A DNA stretch of 64,000 nucleotides from REEB95 sp035934995 (GTDB lineage Bacteria > Pseudomonadota > Alphaproteobacteria > ATCC43930 > CGMCC-115725): positions 1-64,000 of the forward strand of contig DASYXI010000014.1 of assembly GCA_035934995.1 (NCBI GenBank). The letters run 5' to 3'. The first letter of the stretch is position 1. Each line of letters opens with the position of its first letter. A program made the translations under genes and the position numbers. Below, piece by piece: positions 15,964 through 24,319 of this stretch. The notes under the pieces were generated by a model. It worked only from the letters and a program-made list of their open reading frames with translations. It did not search any database and was not told the DNA's origin.

Positions 15964-16914
15964 TTACTGGTGCGCCCGTTCACCAGTCCGCCGATAGGTG
16001 AGCCTCTTTCCAACGATGCCCCTTAGGGCTTTCTCGGCTCGCAACTTGTCATCCACGTCGAGGGTGGCACGCTCGTTATAGCGAAAGTCAAATTCCGCGA
16101 GATAGCGCTTTAGGTGCTGCTGGCTGACATGATGATACGTCCCGGTGATGCCACGCTTGAGGATTGAGAAGTAGTTTTCGACCGTGTTCGTGTGCCAGAA
16201 GCCCCCGCGCACGTATTCCTCGATTGAGTGGTTGACCGAGCCATGGCCGGCAAAGTCCTCGCCTATTGCGCGATAGACCTTCGATTCATCGGTCATCAGA
16301 TATGAGTGTCGGTCAATTTGACTGTAGAGAAGTGGCCTGAGGTTCTTTGAATTGACGGTCGGTAGGTGCGTCGAACGAACACGCCCTTTGCGCTCGACCA
16401 ATGAAACGACGGCCTCCTTGCCGACAGGACCGCGACCGTCGCGGCTTCGCTTCGAGCGATGTTTGTTTGCTTCCTTGCCGCCGATGTAGGCTTCATCGGC
16501 TTCGACGGTCTTGTTCTTTCCGCCAAGCGGGCCAGCCTGCGGGCCTTCGCGCATAGCCTCACGCAGACGGTGCATCATAAACCACGTGGATTTGTAGCTG
16601 ACGCCGATCATGCGGTGCATCTGATGGGCCGAAATGCCCTTTTTGGACGAGCAAAGCAGGAACGCCGCCATCAGCCACTTGTTGAGGGGGATATGTGAGC
16701 GCTCAAAGAGCGTTCCGACCATGACGGTGAACTGGCAGCGGCAAGACGGCTCGTTGCATTGGTAGTAGCCCGGGCGCGTAGCGAGTGGGGTGGCATTGTT
16801 AACGGTTCCGCAGTAGCCGCAGACTGGACCATCGGGCCAAAGGTGGCCCTCAAGCCACGCGCGGGCCTTGTCGGCGTCTTGAAAAATGGGGTTGTCCAGA
16901 TGATTGGTGGCCAT
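15964..16914 (-). CDS. IS1595-family transposase (ISXO2-like)
   Basis: A 316-residue transposase. The N-terminal zinc-ribbon cysteines are C32, C35, C53 and C58/C60. The catalytic core follows the IS1595 pattern: D140 in VEADEAYIGG, D209 in LMTDESKVY, then HTNTVENYFSILKRG with N243 and K253 in place of the final glutamate of DDE enzymes. The C-terminal LKRYLAEFDFRYNER is typical. No frameshift or stop interrupts it, and both ends of the element are intact, so it is probably active. Confidence 0.95.
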   Translation of the reverse strand: MATNHLDNPIFQDADKARAWLEGHLWPDGPVCGYCGTVNNATPLATRPGYYQCNEPSCRCQFTVMVGTLFERSHIPLNKWLMAAFLLCSSKKGISAHQMHRMIGVSYKSTWFMMHRLREAMREGPQAGPLGGKNKTVEADEAYIGGKEANKHRSKRSRDGRGPVGKEAVVSLVERKGRVRSTHLPTVNSKNLRPLLYSQIDRHSYLMTDESKVYRAIGEDFAGHGSVNHSIEEYVRGGFWHTNTVENYFSILKRGITGTYHHVSQQHLKRYLAEFDFRYNERATLDVDDKLRAEKALRGIVGKRLTYRRTGERAHQ

Positions 16915-16959
16915 GGCTCAAATCCTCGATTTCTGAGCAAAATCATAGCCCTGGAATAC

Positions 16960-16983
16960 TGCTGAGTCAAGGTTATAATTGCC
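16960..16983 (-). repeat. IS1595 right terminal inverted repeat
   Basis: TGCTGAGTCAAGG followed by TTATAATTGCC. It lies 45 bp upstream of the transposase start, where it may overlap the transposase promoter. Confidence 0.93.
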
Positions 16984-16991
16984 AAGATTAA
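16984..16991. repeat. Target-site duplication, right copy
   Basis: AAGATTAA, identical to 14858-14865. Confidence 0.93.
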
Positions 16992-17001
16992 CGATCCGCG
17001 C

Positions 17002-17062
17002 TTGACTTGACAGTTTCGCGTTAACTATTTTGCTGCAACAGTCGAATAGTTCGCGTCGACTG
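17002..17062 (+). promoter_or_regulatory. AT-rich promoter-like stretch with two overlapping inverted repeats
   Basis: TTGACT (17002-17007) and CTATTT (17025-17030) are 17 bases apart. Overlapping them are CGCG-TT-AACTATT / AATAGTT-CGCG (17017-17029 and 17045-17055) and CAGTCGA / TCGACTG (17039-17045 and 17056-17062). The two stems share bases and exclude each other, so they could be alternative RNA hairpins or binding sites ahead of the gene at 17176. Confidence 0.35.
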
Positions 17063-17175
17063 TGGTGCTTTTGCGCTTGCAATAGTAATGGCCTCAGTTA
17101 TATTAACATTACCTTTTGATAATCTTAACGCGGCGCGGGCTTCAACCACGCGCCCGACGCGGGGGTTGAGTCGCT

Positions 17176-17481
17176 ATGGCCGGACGCAGTGGTGGCGCGC
17201 AAAGTCGCCCGGGGTGGGTGCTCGAAGCCGACCTCGATCCCGTCGACGAGCAATTGCGGCGTCGGCGCTGGCGCATTTTGCGCGCGGTGTTGCCGATCGG
17301 CCACGGCCTCGATCCGTTGCCGACCTGGGTCAAGACGCCGGAGCAATTCGTCGGCTGGCTCATCGGGCGGCTGAGCCCTGCCGGCTTGCGGACCTATTTC
17401 GAGGATCTCGAGGAGATCGCCAAGCAGACTTGCGATCTCGAATTGTTGCGCCTGGCGCGTCGCTACCAGGGTCAGCGCTGA
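17176..17481 (+). CDS. Hypothetical protein
   Basis: A 101-residue soluble protein: WVLEADLDPVDEQLRRRRWRILRAVLPIGHG, then LPTWVKTPEQFVGWLIGRLSPAGLRTYFEDLEEIAKQ. It is probably helical, with a balanced charge pattern that argues for a real gene over the overlapping frame at 17088-17513. A GGGGG-TTGAG site precedes the ATG. No family recognised. The IS1595 insertion lies in its upstream region and may have moved it away from its earlier promoter. Confidence 0.6.
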   Translation: MAGRSGGAQSRPGWVLEADLDPVDEQLRRRRWRILRAVLPIGHGLDPLPTWVKTPEQFVGWLIGRLSPAGLRTYFEDLEEIAKQTCDLELLRLARRYQGQR

Positions 17482-17502
17482 CTTTCGGCGAGACTCGTCG
17501 CG

Positions 17503-17522
17503 TTGTCACTTGAGCGTGACAA
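17503..17522. promoter_or_regulatory. Inverted repeat ahead of hspQ
   Basis: TTGTCAC-TTGAGC-GTGACAA is a perfect 7-bp inverted repeat with a 6-base spacer, 55 bp before hspQ. The CTTGAG inside it resembles the -35 CTTG of sigma-32 promoters, but no good matching -10 was seen. No T-run follows on the plus strand. It could be an operator or the terminator hairpin of the gene before it. Confidence 0.35.
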
Positions 17523-17576
17523 GAGAATCACCTTAGGGTTTCATTCGCGTGACAGCGACGCACGGGCGGGGGCGTC

Positions 17577-17927
17577 ATGGGTTGCAGCGGCCAGGTGATT
17601 TATCGGCAGGCCAAATTCGCGGTCGGCCAGATCGTGCGCCACCGGCTTTATCCCTTCCGCGGCGTGATCTACGACGTCGATCCGATCTTCAACAATTCCG
17701 AGGAATGGTACCAATCGATCCCGGCCGACCGGCGGCCGTCGAAGGATCAGCCGTTCTATCACTTGCTGGCGCAAAACGCCCAAGGCGGCCCGTACGAGGC
17801 GTACGTCTCGGAACAGAACCTGCTGCCGGACTCCGATAATGGTCCGATCAGCCATCCGATGATCGACGTGATGTTCGAGAAGATCGCCGGCGACCGCTAT
17901 CAGATTCGGCCGCAGCGCCGGCAATAG
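17577..17927 (+). CDS. hspQ: Heat shock protein HspQ (hemimethylated-DNA-binding/YccV domain)
   Basis: A 116-residue protein. The YccV fold is clear: KFAVGQIVRHRLYPFRGVIYDVDPIFNN, then DQPFYHLLAQN, and the end YEAYVSEQNLLPD. HspQ is known in E. coli as a heat-induced factor that modulates Lon and binds hemimethylated DNA. The length is close to the family norm, with a short tail. It lies tail to tail with the glycosyltransferase gene, 10 bp apart. Confidence 0.92.
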   Translation: MGCSGQVIYRQAKFAVGQIVRHRLYPFRGVIYDVDPIFNNSEEWYQSIPADRRPSKDQPFYHLLAQNAQGGPYEAYVSEQNLLPDSDNGPISHPMIDVMFEKIAGDRYQIRPQRRQ

Positions 17928-17937
17928 CGACGCCGCG

Positions 17938-19092
17938 CTATTTTCGCTTCCAGGTGAAGACCGAGGACACGGCGTAGTTCCACACCGAGCCGACGACCAC
18001 GCCCGCGACACTCGCGAGCCACGGAATGCCTTTGACCCCGGCCAGCCAGTTCGAGTCGCCGGCAAAGACGAAGGCGGCGAAGCCGACATTGGCGACCGCG
18101 CCCAGCGCGCAGATCACGTAGAACGAGAACAGGCCGCGCCACAGGCGCCAGCCCTTGAGCCGCCGGTCGCGGTAGGTGAAGACGTTGTTGAGGAAGAAAT
18201 TCGAGGTCATCGCCACCAGCGTGGCGATTGCCTGGGCGGCGATGAAGCCCAAGCCAGCCGTGAGCGACAGCGACAACACGATCAGATCGACGACGACGCC
18301 GAGCGCACCGATCGTCGCGAACAGCGCGAAGCGCACCGGCACGATGTGGCCGACCAGCTTATCGGCCAGCAGCATGCCGAATTCCCAGGCGACCATCGTG
18401 TCGAGCTTGCTTTCGCCAAAACGGCGGGTGCGGAACTGGTACGGCAGCTCCTTGAGTCTCGGCTTTGCCGGTACGGAGGCAAGCAGATCGAGCAGGATCT
18501 TGAAGCCCTGGCCCGACAGATTGCGCACGGCACTTTCAAACATTTCGCGGCGCAGCATGAAGAAGCCGCTCATCGGATCGGCAATCTCGGCCTTGCAGAT
18601 CAGGCGCGACAGCTTGGCGGCGAGGCCGCTCATGCCGGCGCGGGTCTTGTCCCATTCGCCGACGCCGCCGCCCGCGACGTAGCGCGAGCCGACGACGATA
18701 TCGTAAGGCTCGTGGCGCAGCACGTTGAGCATGCCCGGCAGCAGCGATTCATCGTGCTGCAGATCGGCGTCCATCACCGCGACGAACGGCGACGCCGATG
18801 CCAGGATGCCTTCGATGCAGGCGGTCGACAGGCCGCGCCGACCAATGCGCTGCAAGCAGCGGACGCGCGGATCGCTGCGGCCGATTTCGCGCACCGCTTC
18901 GGGCGTGCCGTCCTTGGAATCGTCGTCGACGAAGATCACTTCCCAGCGCGTGCCGGCGAGCACCAGATCGAGGCGTTCGAGCAGAGGTCGGATGTTTTCG
19001 CGCTCGTTGAGCGTCGGGATGACGACGGTGAGATCGGTGGCGCGCAACGGCAGGGCCTGCGGGTCGACCTTACGGGCGGTGGCTTCGCTCAT
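17938..19092 (-). CDS. Glycosyltransferase family 2 fused to GtrA-like membrane domain
   Basis: A 384-residue two-domain protein. Residues 20-245 form a dolichol-phosphate-mannose-synthase-like GT2 domain: TVVIPTLNERENI, VIFVDDDSKDGT, and DADLQHDESLLP with the acidic metal-binding motif. Residues about 255-380 form a four-helix GtrA-like domain ending in VWNYAVSSVFTWKRK. Such proteins use a nucleotide sugar to make polyprenyl-phosphate sugar and may help flip it across the inner membrane. It is divergent from gmd-fcl, which fits surface-polysaccharide synthesis. The sugar is unknown. Confidence 0.9.
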   Translation of the reverse strand: MSEATARKVDPQALPLRATDLTVVIPTLNERENIRPLLERLDLVLAGTRWEVIFVDDDSKDGTPEAVREIGRSDPRVRCLQRIGRRGLSTACIEGILASASPFVAVMDADLQHDESLLPGMLNVLRHEPYDIVVGSRYVAGGGVGEWDKTRAGMSGLAAKLSRLICKAEIADPMSGFFMLRREMFESAVRNLSGQGFKILLDLLASVPAKPRLKELPYQFRTRRFGESKLDTMVAWEFGMLLADKLVGHIVPVRFALFATIGALGVVVDLIVLSLSLTAGLGFIAAQAIATLVAMTSNFFLNNVFTYRDRRLKGWRLWRGLFSFYVICALGAVANVGFAAFVFAGDSNWLAGVKGIPWLASVAGVVVGSVWNYAVSSVFTWKRK

Positions 19093-19223
19093 CCGAAAAG
19101 GGTCCTCAAACGCAAAAATGCATCGATTCGCCTTGATTCCTCAAGGCTTATCCGTCACAGGCAGGTCGTAGAACAGCCGACATTGTAATAGAATCGCGAC
19201 CCGCAGGAGGACCCTACCAGCCC

Positions 19224-20282
19224 ATGGTTAAGCGCGCGTTGATCACCGGCGTCACCGGCCAGGACGGGGCCTATCTGACGGAATTGCTGGTCGGCAAGGG
19301 TTATGCGGTGCACGGCATGCTGCGCCGGGCGAGCCTGTTCAACACCGACCGGATCGATCACCTCTATCACGACCCGCACGTCGCCGGCGCCAATCTTGCG
19401 CTGCATTACGGCGATCTGTCGGACGGCACCGCGCTGCGTCGGGTGTTGGAAAAGGTCCAGCCCGACGAGATCTACAATCTCGGGGCGCAAAGCCACGTCA
19501 AAGTTTCGTTCGAGGTGCCGGAATACACCGCCGACATCGATGCGCTCGGCACGTTACGGCTGCTCGAGACGTTGCGCGATCACGTCGCGCACGGCGGACG
19601 CAAGGTCCGCTTCTACCAGGCGGGCTCGTCGGAGATGTTCGGTGCCGCCAAGCCACCACAGCACGAAAAGACACCGTTCGAGCCGCGCAGCCCCTATGCC
19701 GTCAGCAAGGCGGCGGCGCATTGGTACGCCGTGAACTACCGCGAAGCTTACGGCCTGTTCATCTGCAACGGCATCCTGTTCAACCACGAAAGCCCACGGC
19801 GCGGCGAGACGTTCGTCTCGCGCAAGGTGACGCGCGCGGCCAGTCGCATCAAGGAAGGGCTGCAGGACAAGCTCTATCTCGGCAATCTCGAGGCGCGGCG
19901 CGACTGGGGGTTCGCGGGCGATTATGTCGAGGCGATGTGGCTGATGTTGCAACAGGGCAAGCCGGACGATTACGTCATTGCCACCGGCCAATCGCATACC
20001 GTGCGCGAACTGGTCGAAGCCGCGTTCGGCGAACTCGGCCTCGACTGGAAAAAGCACGTCGAGGTCGATGCGCGTTATCTGCGGCCGACGGAAGTCGACG
20101 CGCTGCAAGGCGACGCGTCGAAAGCGCGTAAAGTACTGGGTTGGCGGCCTAAGATGGATTTCAAGATGCTGATCAAGACGATGGTGACGCACGATCTCGG
20201 CCTCGCGCAGCAGGAGAAGACGCTGCAACGCGCTGGCTTCGAAAATCCTGCGCGCGGCGCCGCATCGACGGGGGTCGGCTGA
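19224..20282 (+). CDS. gmd: GDP-mannose 4,6-dehydratase
   Basis: A 352-residue short-chain dehydrogenase that makes GDP-4-keto-6-deoxy-mannose. The nucleotide motif is GVTGQDGAYLTELL; the catalytic YxxxK is SPYAVSKAAAHW; and the conserved LGNLEARRDWGFAGDYVEAMW follows. Length is normal. A strong AGGAGG site lies about 14 bp before the ATG. The stop overlaps the fcl start by one base, so the two genes are an operon supplying GDP-L-fucose or a related deoxysugar. Confidence 0.96.
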   Translation: MVKRALITGVTGQDGAYLTELLVGKGYAVHGMLRRASLFNTDRIDHLYHDPHVAGANLALHYGDLSDGTALRRVLEKVQPDEIYNLGAQSHVKVSFEVPEYTADIDALGTLRLLETLRDHVAHGGRKVRFYQAGSSEMFGAAKPPQHEKTPFEPRSPYAVSKAAAHWYAVNYREAYGLFICNGILFNHESPRRGETFVSRKVTRAASRIKEGLQDKLYLGNLEARRDWGFAGDYVEAMWLMLQQGKPDDYVIATGQSHTVRELVEAAFGELGLDWKKHVEVDARYLRPTEVDALQGDASKARKVLGWRPKMDFKMLIKTMVTHDLGLAQQEKTLQRAGFENPARGAASTGVG

Positions 20283-21253
20283 TGCGCGAGCCGAAAACGG
20301 CGCCGGCGGCGCCGGTGATCTTTCCTCTCGCGGGCAAGCGCGTGTTGGTCGCCGGCCATCGCGGCATGGTTGGCAGCGCCGTCGTGCGCCGGCTCGGTAA
20401 CGCCGGTTGTACGGTGCTGACCGCGGGACGGGCCGAAGCCGATATGCGCCGGCAGGACGCCGTCGAGGCGCTGCTGCGCACGCTCAAGCCCGACGCTTTG
20501 TTCGTCACCGCCGCGACGGTCGGCGGCATTCTCGCCAATTCGACGCGGCCGGCGGAATTTCTCTACGACAATCTGATGATTGCTGGAAATCTGATCGAGG
20601 TCGCGCGGCAGACAGGCGTCAAGAAACTGCTTTATCTCGGCTCGTCGTGCATCTATCCGCGGCTCGCCAAGCAGCCCATGGTCGAGGCGGAGCTCCTGTC
20701 GGGTCCTTTGGAACCGACCAATCAATGGTACGCCATCGCCAAGATTGCCGGCCTGAAGCTGTGCGCGGCCTATCGCCGGCAATGGCAATGCGACTTTATT
20801 TCTGCTCAGCCCACGAACCTCTACGGTCCGGGCGATCGCTACGATCTCGAAGGCAGCCACGTCATTCCGGCGATGATGATGAAAGTCGACCGTGCGCGGC
20901 GCGAGAACGCACCGCATGTGGACATCTGGGGCAGCGGCAAGCCTCGGCGCGAATTTCTCCATGTCGACGATCTCGCCGACGCGATGGTGTTCCTGATCGA
21001 GCGCTATTCCGACGAGAGCCAGATCAACGTCGGGTGGGGCGAGGATTTGACCATCGCCGAGCTTGCCCAGACGGTTGCCGACGTCGTCGGCTACAAGGGC
21101 ACATTCCGCTTCGATGCGTCGAAGCCCGACGGCGCGCCGCGCAAGCTGCTCGATACCGGCAAGCTCGAGGCGATGGGCTGGCGGCCACGGATCCGGCTGA
21201 AGGAAGGTCTCGCCGACGCCTATCGCTGGTATCGCGAACACGCCGCAAGTTGA
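20282..21253 (+). CDS. fcl: GDP-L-fucose synthase
   Basis: A 323-residue epimerase/reductase that converts GDP-4-keto-6-deoxy-mannose to GDP-L-fucose. It has RVLVAGHRGMVGSAVVRRL for NADPH binding, LGSSCIYPRLAKQP, the catalytic YxxxK in NQWYAIAKIAGLKL, and LYGPGDRYDLEGSHVIPAM. The first 20 residues before the nucleotide motif are a short extension. It is coupled to gmd by an overlapping stop/start. Confidence 0.95.
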   Translation: MREPKTAPAAPVIFPLAGKRVLVAGHRGMVGSAVVRRLGNAGCTVLTAGRAEADMRRQDAVEALLRTLKPDALFVTAATVGGILANSTRPAEFLYDNLMIAGNLIEVARQTGVKKLLYLGSSCIYPRLAKQPMVEAELLSGPLEPTNQWYAIAKIAGLKLCAAYRRQWQCDFISAQPTNLYGPGDRYDLEGSHVIPAMMMKVDRARRENAPHVDIWGSGKPRREFLHVDDLADAMVFLIERYSDESQINVGWGEDLTIAELAQTVADVVGYKGTFRFDASKPDGAPRKLLDTGKLEAMGWRPRIRLKEGLADAYRWYREHAAS

Positions 21254-21263
21254 GGCACCGGGC

Positions 21264-21818
21264 ATGAGCCAAGGCGTCGTCCGCCGCAAGGACAAGGCGA
21301 TGAGTCGCGCCGAGGCCGAAGCCTTCCTCGGCCGGGTCGCGCTCGGCCACATCGGGTCGGTTGACGCCGCCGGCCAGCCGTACGTGATTCCGAACCTCTT
21401 CGTTTACGAGTCCGGCAAGGTCTATATCCACACCAGCGCGGCCGGCCATTTCCAGAGCAACATCGAACGCAATCCGCGCGTTTCGTTCGAAGCCGCCGAG
21501 ATGGGCACGATCTATCCCTATGGCGAATTCGAGTGCGACACGACGGTGAGCTACGCCAGCGTCGTCGCCTTTGGCACCGTCACAATCGAAAGCGATCCGG
21601 CGGCCAAGGCGCGCTTCTTCGACCGCTTCATGGCGAAATACGCCGATCCGAAATGGGTGCGGCCCAAGGGTTTCTATCCGCGGCTCGACCAGGTGACGGT
21701 CTATCGCCTCGATCTCGAGCGCGTCACCGGCAAGAAAGGGCCATTGCCCGCCGTCAGCGACCAGTGGCCGGCGAAGAATTTCACCAAGTCGCCGGGCGCG
21801 AAGGCGCCGCAGCATTAA
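21264..21818 (+). CDS. Pyridoxamine 5'-phosphate oxidase-like flavin-binding protein
   Basis: A 184-residue protein with a split-barrel FMN-binding fold: ALGHIGSVDAAGQPYVIPNLFVYESGKVYIHTSAAGHFQSNIERNPRVSFEAAE reads as the classic N-terminal half of the family when split into its strands. It is not PdxH itself, because the length and C-terminus differ. Members reduce or bind flavin, heme or F420; the substrate is unknown. It starts 10 bp after fcl and ends in a 4-bp tail-to-tail overlap with the molybdenum hydroxylase gene. Confidence 0.85.
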   Translation: MSQGVVRRKDKAMSRAEAEAFLGRVALGHIGSVDAAGQPYVIPNLFVYESGKVYIHTSAAGHFQSNIERNPRVSFEAAEMGTIYPYGEFECDTTVSYASVVAFGTVTIESDPAAKARFFDRFMAKYADPKWVRPKGFYPRLDQVTVYRLDLERVTGKKGPLPAVSDQWPAKNFTKSPGAKAPQH

Positions 21819-24160
21819 ACGCGGTTATCTTTCGCCGTCTGAATCGCCTGCCACAGCCGCTCGGGCGTCGCCGGCATGTCGAAGTGGCGGATACCGAGCG
21901 GCAGCAGCGCGTCGTTGATCGCGTTCATCACCGCCGGCAGCGCGCCGACGCAGCCGGCTTCGCCCGCACCCTTGATGCCGAGCGGATTGCTCTTCGACGG
22001 CACGTTATGCTCGCCGACTTCGATCGGACAGAAATCGGTCGCGCGCGGCAGGCAGTAATCCATGAACGAGCCCGACAGCGGCTGGCCGCTGTCGCGGTCG
22101 TAGACCATCGCCTCGCACAGCGCTTGGCCGGCGCCTTGGGCGATGCCGCCGTGGATCTGGCCTTCGAGCAGCAGCGGATTGACGATGCGGCCGACATCGT
22201 CGACCACCGCATAGCGCGCGATCGTCGCCACGCCGGTGTCGGGATCGATCTCGACCTCGCAGATATGGCAGCCATTGGGAAAGGTGCCGGCCGGCGGCCG
22301 GAAGACGGCGTTGGCGTCGAGGCCGATTTCCAGACCCGGCGGCATCCGCAGCGGGTTGAACGACGCGCGCGCGACGGCGGTCAGGTCGATGGATTTGTCG
22401 GTGCCGGCGACGGTGAACGTACCGTCGGCGAATTCGATGTCGGCGATGGCGGCTTCGAGCAAATGGCCGGCGACCTTCTTGCCTTTCTCGATGACGCGCT
22501 CGGCCGCCAGTTGCAGCGCGGCGCCGCCGACCGACAACGAGCGCGAGCCGAAAGTGCCGCGGCCGTGGAACACCTTGTCGGTGTCGCCATAGATCACCGT
22601 CACCTGTTCCGGCGCGAGGCCGAGGAAGTGATTGGCGAGCTGGCGAAACGCGGTCTCGTGGCCCTGGCCGTGATTGTGCGAGCCGAGCAGCAGCGTGGCG
22701 CTGCCGGTGGCATCGAAGCGGATTTCCGTCGCCTCTTCAAACGGTGCGGCGGCGGGACCGCCGGCGACTTCGATCACCGAGACGATGCCGGCGCCGTAGA
22801 GATTGCCGCGGCGCCGTGCTTCCTCTTTGCGGGCTGCCACGCCCGGCCAGTCGCCGAGCGCCAGCGCCTTGTCCATGACGCGCTCGAACTCGCCGCAATC
22901 GTAGGTAAAGACCAGGCCGGTCTTGAACGGCATGGAAGACGGCGGAATCAAATTGCGGCGGCGCAGCGCGACGCGGTCGATCTTCAGCTCGGCGGCGGCC
23001 ATGTCGATGACGCGCTCGATACAGAACGAGGCCTCGGGCCGGCCGGCGCCGCGATAGGGACACGTCGCGTTGGTGTTCGAGAAGACGCCCGTGACCTTCA
23101 CATGGATATCTTTCGTGGTGTAGGGACCGGCGAGACCGCCGAGATTGCCGACCGGCACGTGCAACCCGTTCGATGCGATATAGGCGCCGATATTGGCGAC
23201 CGTCGCGACGTCGAGCGCCAGGAACTTGCCGTTTTCGTCGAGCGCCAGCGCCACCTCGGAGACGTTGTCGCGCGCGTGATGGTCGCCGATGAAGGATTCG
23301 CCGCGCTCGGCAAACCATTTCACCGGCCGGCCGACACGCTTTGCCGCCCACAGCACCAGGGCATATTCGGGAAAGGCGCTGCCTTTCATGCCGAAGCCGC
23401 CGCCGACATCGGGCGAGATCACGCGGAAGCGATTTGCTGGCAGCTTGAAGATGTTGTCGGCGAGATCGGCGCGCATCAGATGCGGCGCCTGCAAGCCGGC
23501 GGTCAGGGTGTAGCGCTCCTCGCGCGTGTCGTAGACGCCGAGTGCGGCGCGGCCTTCCATCGGCGACGCGGCGACGCGGCTGACGACGAACCGCTGGCGT
23601 ACAACAGTTTTGGCGCGGGCAAAGGCTTCCTTGACCTTGGCTTCGTTGCCGACATGCTCGACGAAGCAGATATTGCCCGGCGCTTCGTCCCAAACTTGCG
23701 GCGCACCGGGCGCCAGCGTGCCGGCGGTATCGGTGACGGACGGCAGAATGTCGTAGTCGACGGAAATGAGCTCGGCGGCGTCCTTCGCCTGTGCCAGCGT
23801 CTCGGCGATGATCGCGGCCACCGGATCGCCGACATGCTGGACGCGGTCGAGCGCCAGGATGCGGTAGGCCGGCTGGTAATTGGGACTGCCATCGGGCCGT
23901 TTGCGGGCAATGCGGCCGCGGAACGTCCCCAGCCCGTCGGCGGCGGCGTCGCGGCCGGTCAATACGCCGATAACACCCGGCGCGTCCTGCGCGGCCGTCG
24001 CGTCGATGCCGCGAATCCGCGCGGCGGCGTGCGGCGAGCGCAGCACATAGAGGTGCGCCACGCGCGGCAGGTCGACGTCGTCGGTGTAGCGGCCGCGGCC
24101 GCGCAGCAGCAGCAGATCTTCGGTTCGCGGCACGGCCCGGCCGAGGTCGAATTCTCGCAT
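21815..24160 (-). CDS. Molybdopterin-binding subunit of a xanthine-dehydrogenase-family hydroxylase (CoxL-like, form II)
   Basis: A 781-residue large subunit. Residues 1-130 form the Ald_Xan_dh_C domain and the rest binds Mo-pterin. The active-site loop reads CPYRGAGR, the 'form II' sequence; true CO dehydrogenase has AYRCSFR. The catalytic glutamate is in GIKGAGEAGCVGALP near the C-terminus. The enzyme is thus more likely an aldehyde or N-heterocycle oxidoreductase than a CO oxidiser. The FAD and 2Fe-2S subunit genes that normally accompany it are absent on both sides. Start 24160 (MREFDLGRAVPRTED) is chosen because the open frame upstream of it runs antisense through the transporter gene. 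Confidence 0.9.
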   Translation of the reverse strand: MREFDLGRAVPRTEDLLLLRGRGRYTDDVDLPRVAHLYVLRSPHAAARIRGIDATAAQDAPGVIGVLTGRDAAADGLGTFRGRIARKRPDGSPNYQPAYRILALDRVQHVGDPVAAIIAETLAQAKDAAELISVDYDILPSVTDTAGTLAPGAPQVWDEAPGNICFVEHVGNEAKVKEAFARAKTVVRQRFVVSRVAASPMEGRAALGVYDTREERYTLTAGLQAPHLMRADLADNIFKLPANRFRVISPDVGGGFGMKGSAFPEYALVLWAAKRVGRPVKWFAERGESFIGDHHARDNVSEVALALDENGKFLALDVATVANIGAYIASNGLHVPVGNLGGLAGPYTTKDIHVKVTGVFSNTNATCPYRGAGRPEASFCIERVIDMAAAELKIDRVALRRRNLIPPSSMPFKTGLVFTYDCGEFERVMDKALALGDWPGVAARKEEARRRGNLYGAGIVSVIEVAGGPAAAPFEEATEIRFDATGSATLLLGSHNHGQGHETAFRQLANHFLGLAPEQVTVIYGDTDKVFHGRGTFGSRSLSVGGAALQLAAERVIEKGKKVAGHLLEAAIADIEFADGTFTVAGTDKSIDLTAVARASFNPLRMPPGLEIGLDANAVFRPPAGTFPNGCHICEVEIDPDTGVATIARYAVVDDVGRIVNPLLLEGQIHGGIAQGAGQALCEAMVYDRDSGQPLSGSFMDYCLPRATDFCPIEVGEHNVPSKSNPLGIKGAGEAGCVGALPAVMNAINDALLPLGIRHFDMPATPERLWQAIQTAKDNRV

Positions 24161-24319
24161 GGCGTCACAGTTCCGGCATCGTCGCGGGCGGCGATCCTGC
24201 CCATTCCGTCCGGCGCAGTCCAGAGTCCGAACATGTTCGAGGATGGGTTGACAATCGAAGGTGGGACCGCAAAAGTCCTGCAAGCGTCGCGCAAGCCGAC
24301 GGTCGGGGAGGGATAAACG

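Larger units (their letters stand above)
14866..16983 (-). mobile_element. Complete IS1595-family insertion sequence with passenger genes
   Basis: A 2118-bp element bounded by 24-bp terminal inverted repeats (14866-14889 and 16960-16983, one mismatch) and flanked by an exact 8-bp target duplication, AAGATTAA. It carries a transposase (15964-16914, minus) and three passenger genes (14937-15563 minus, 15578-15760 plus, 15735-15929 plus). The intact ends, intact transposase and perfect duplication point to a recent insertion. It lies between dnaE and a hypothetical gene, apparently without breaking a gene. The element is less GC-rich than its surroundings. Confidence 0.95.

Noticed and set aside
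17088..17513. A 141-codon frame overlapping the hypothetical gene at 17176
   Set aside because: Arg/Ser/Ala-rich composition; the alternative frame at 17176 has a better start and a normal amino-acid balance.
21815..24160. Carbon monoxide dehydrogenase
   Set aside because: The active-site loop reads PYRGAGR, not AYRCSFR, and coxM and coxS are absent.
21533..24316. A 927-codon plus-strand open frame opposite the CoxL-like gene
   Set aside because: It is antisense to a clear Mo-hydroxylase gene, has the Arg/Ala/Gly-heavy composition of GC-rich shadow frames, and matches no family.
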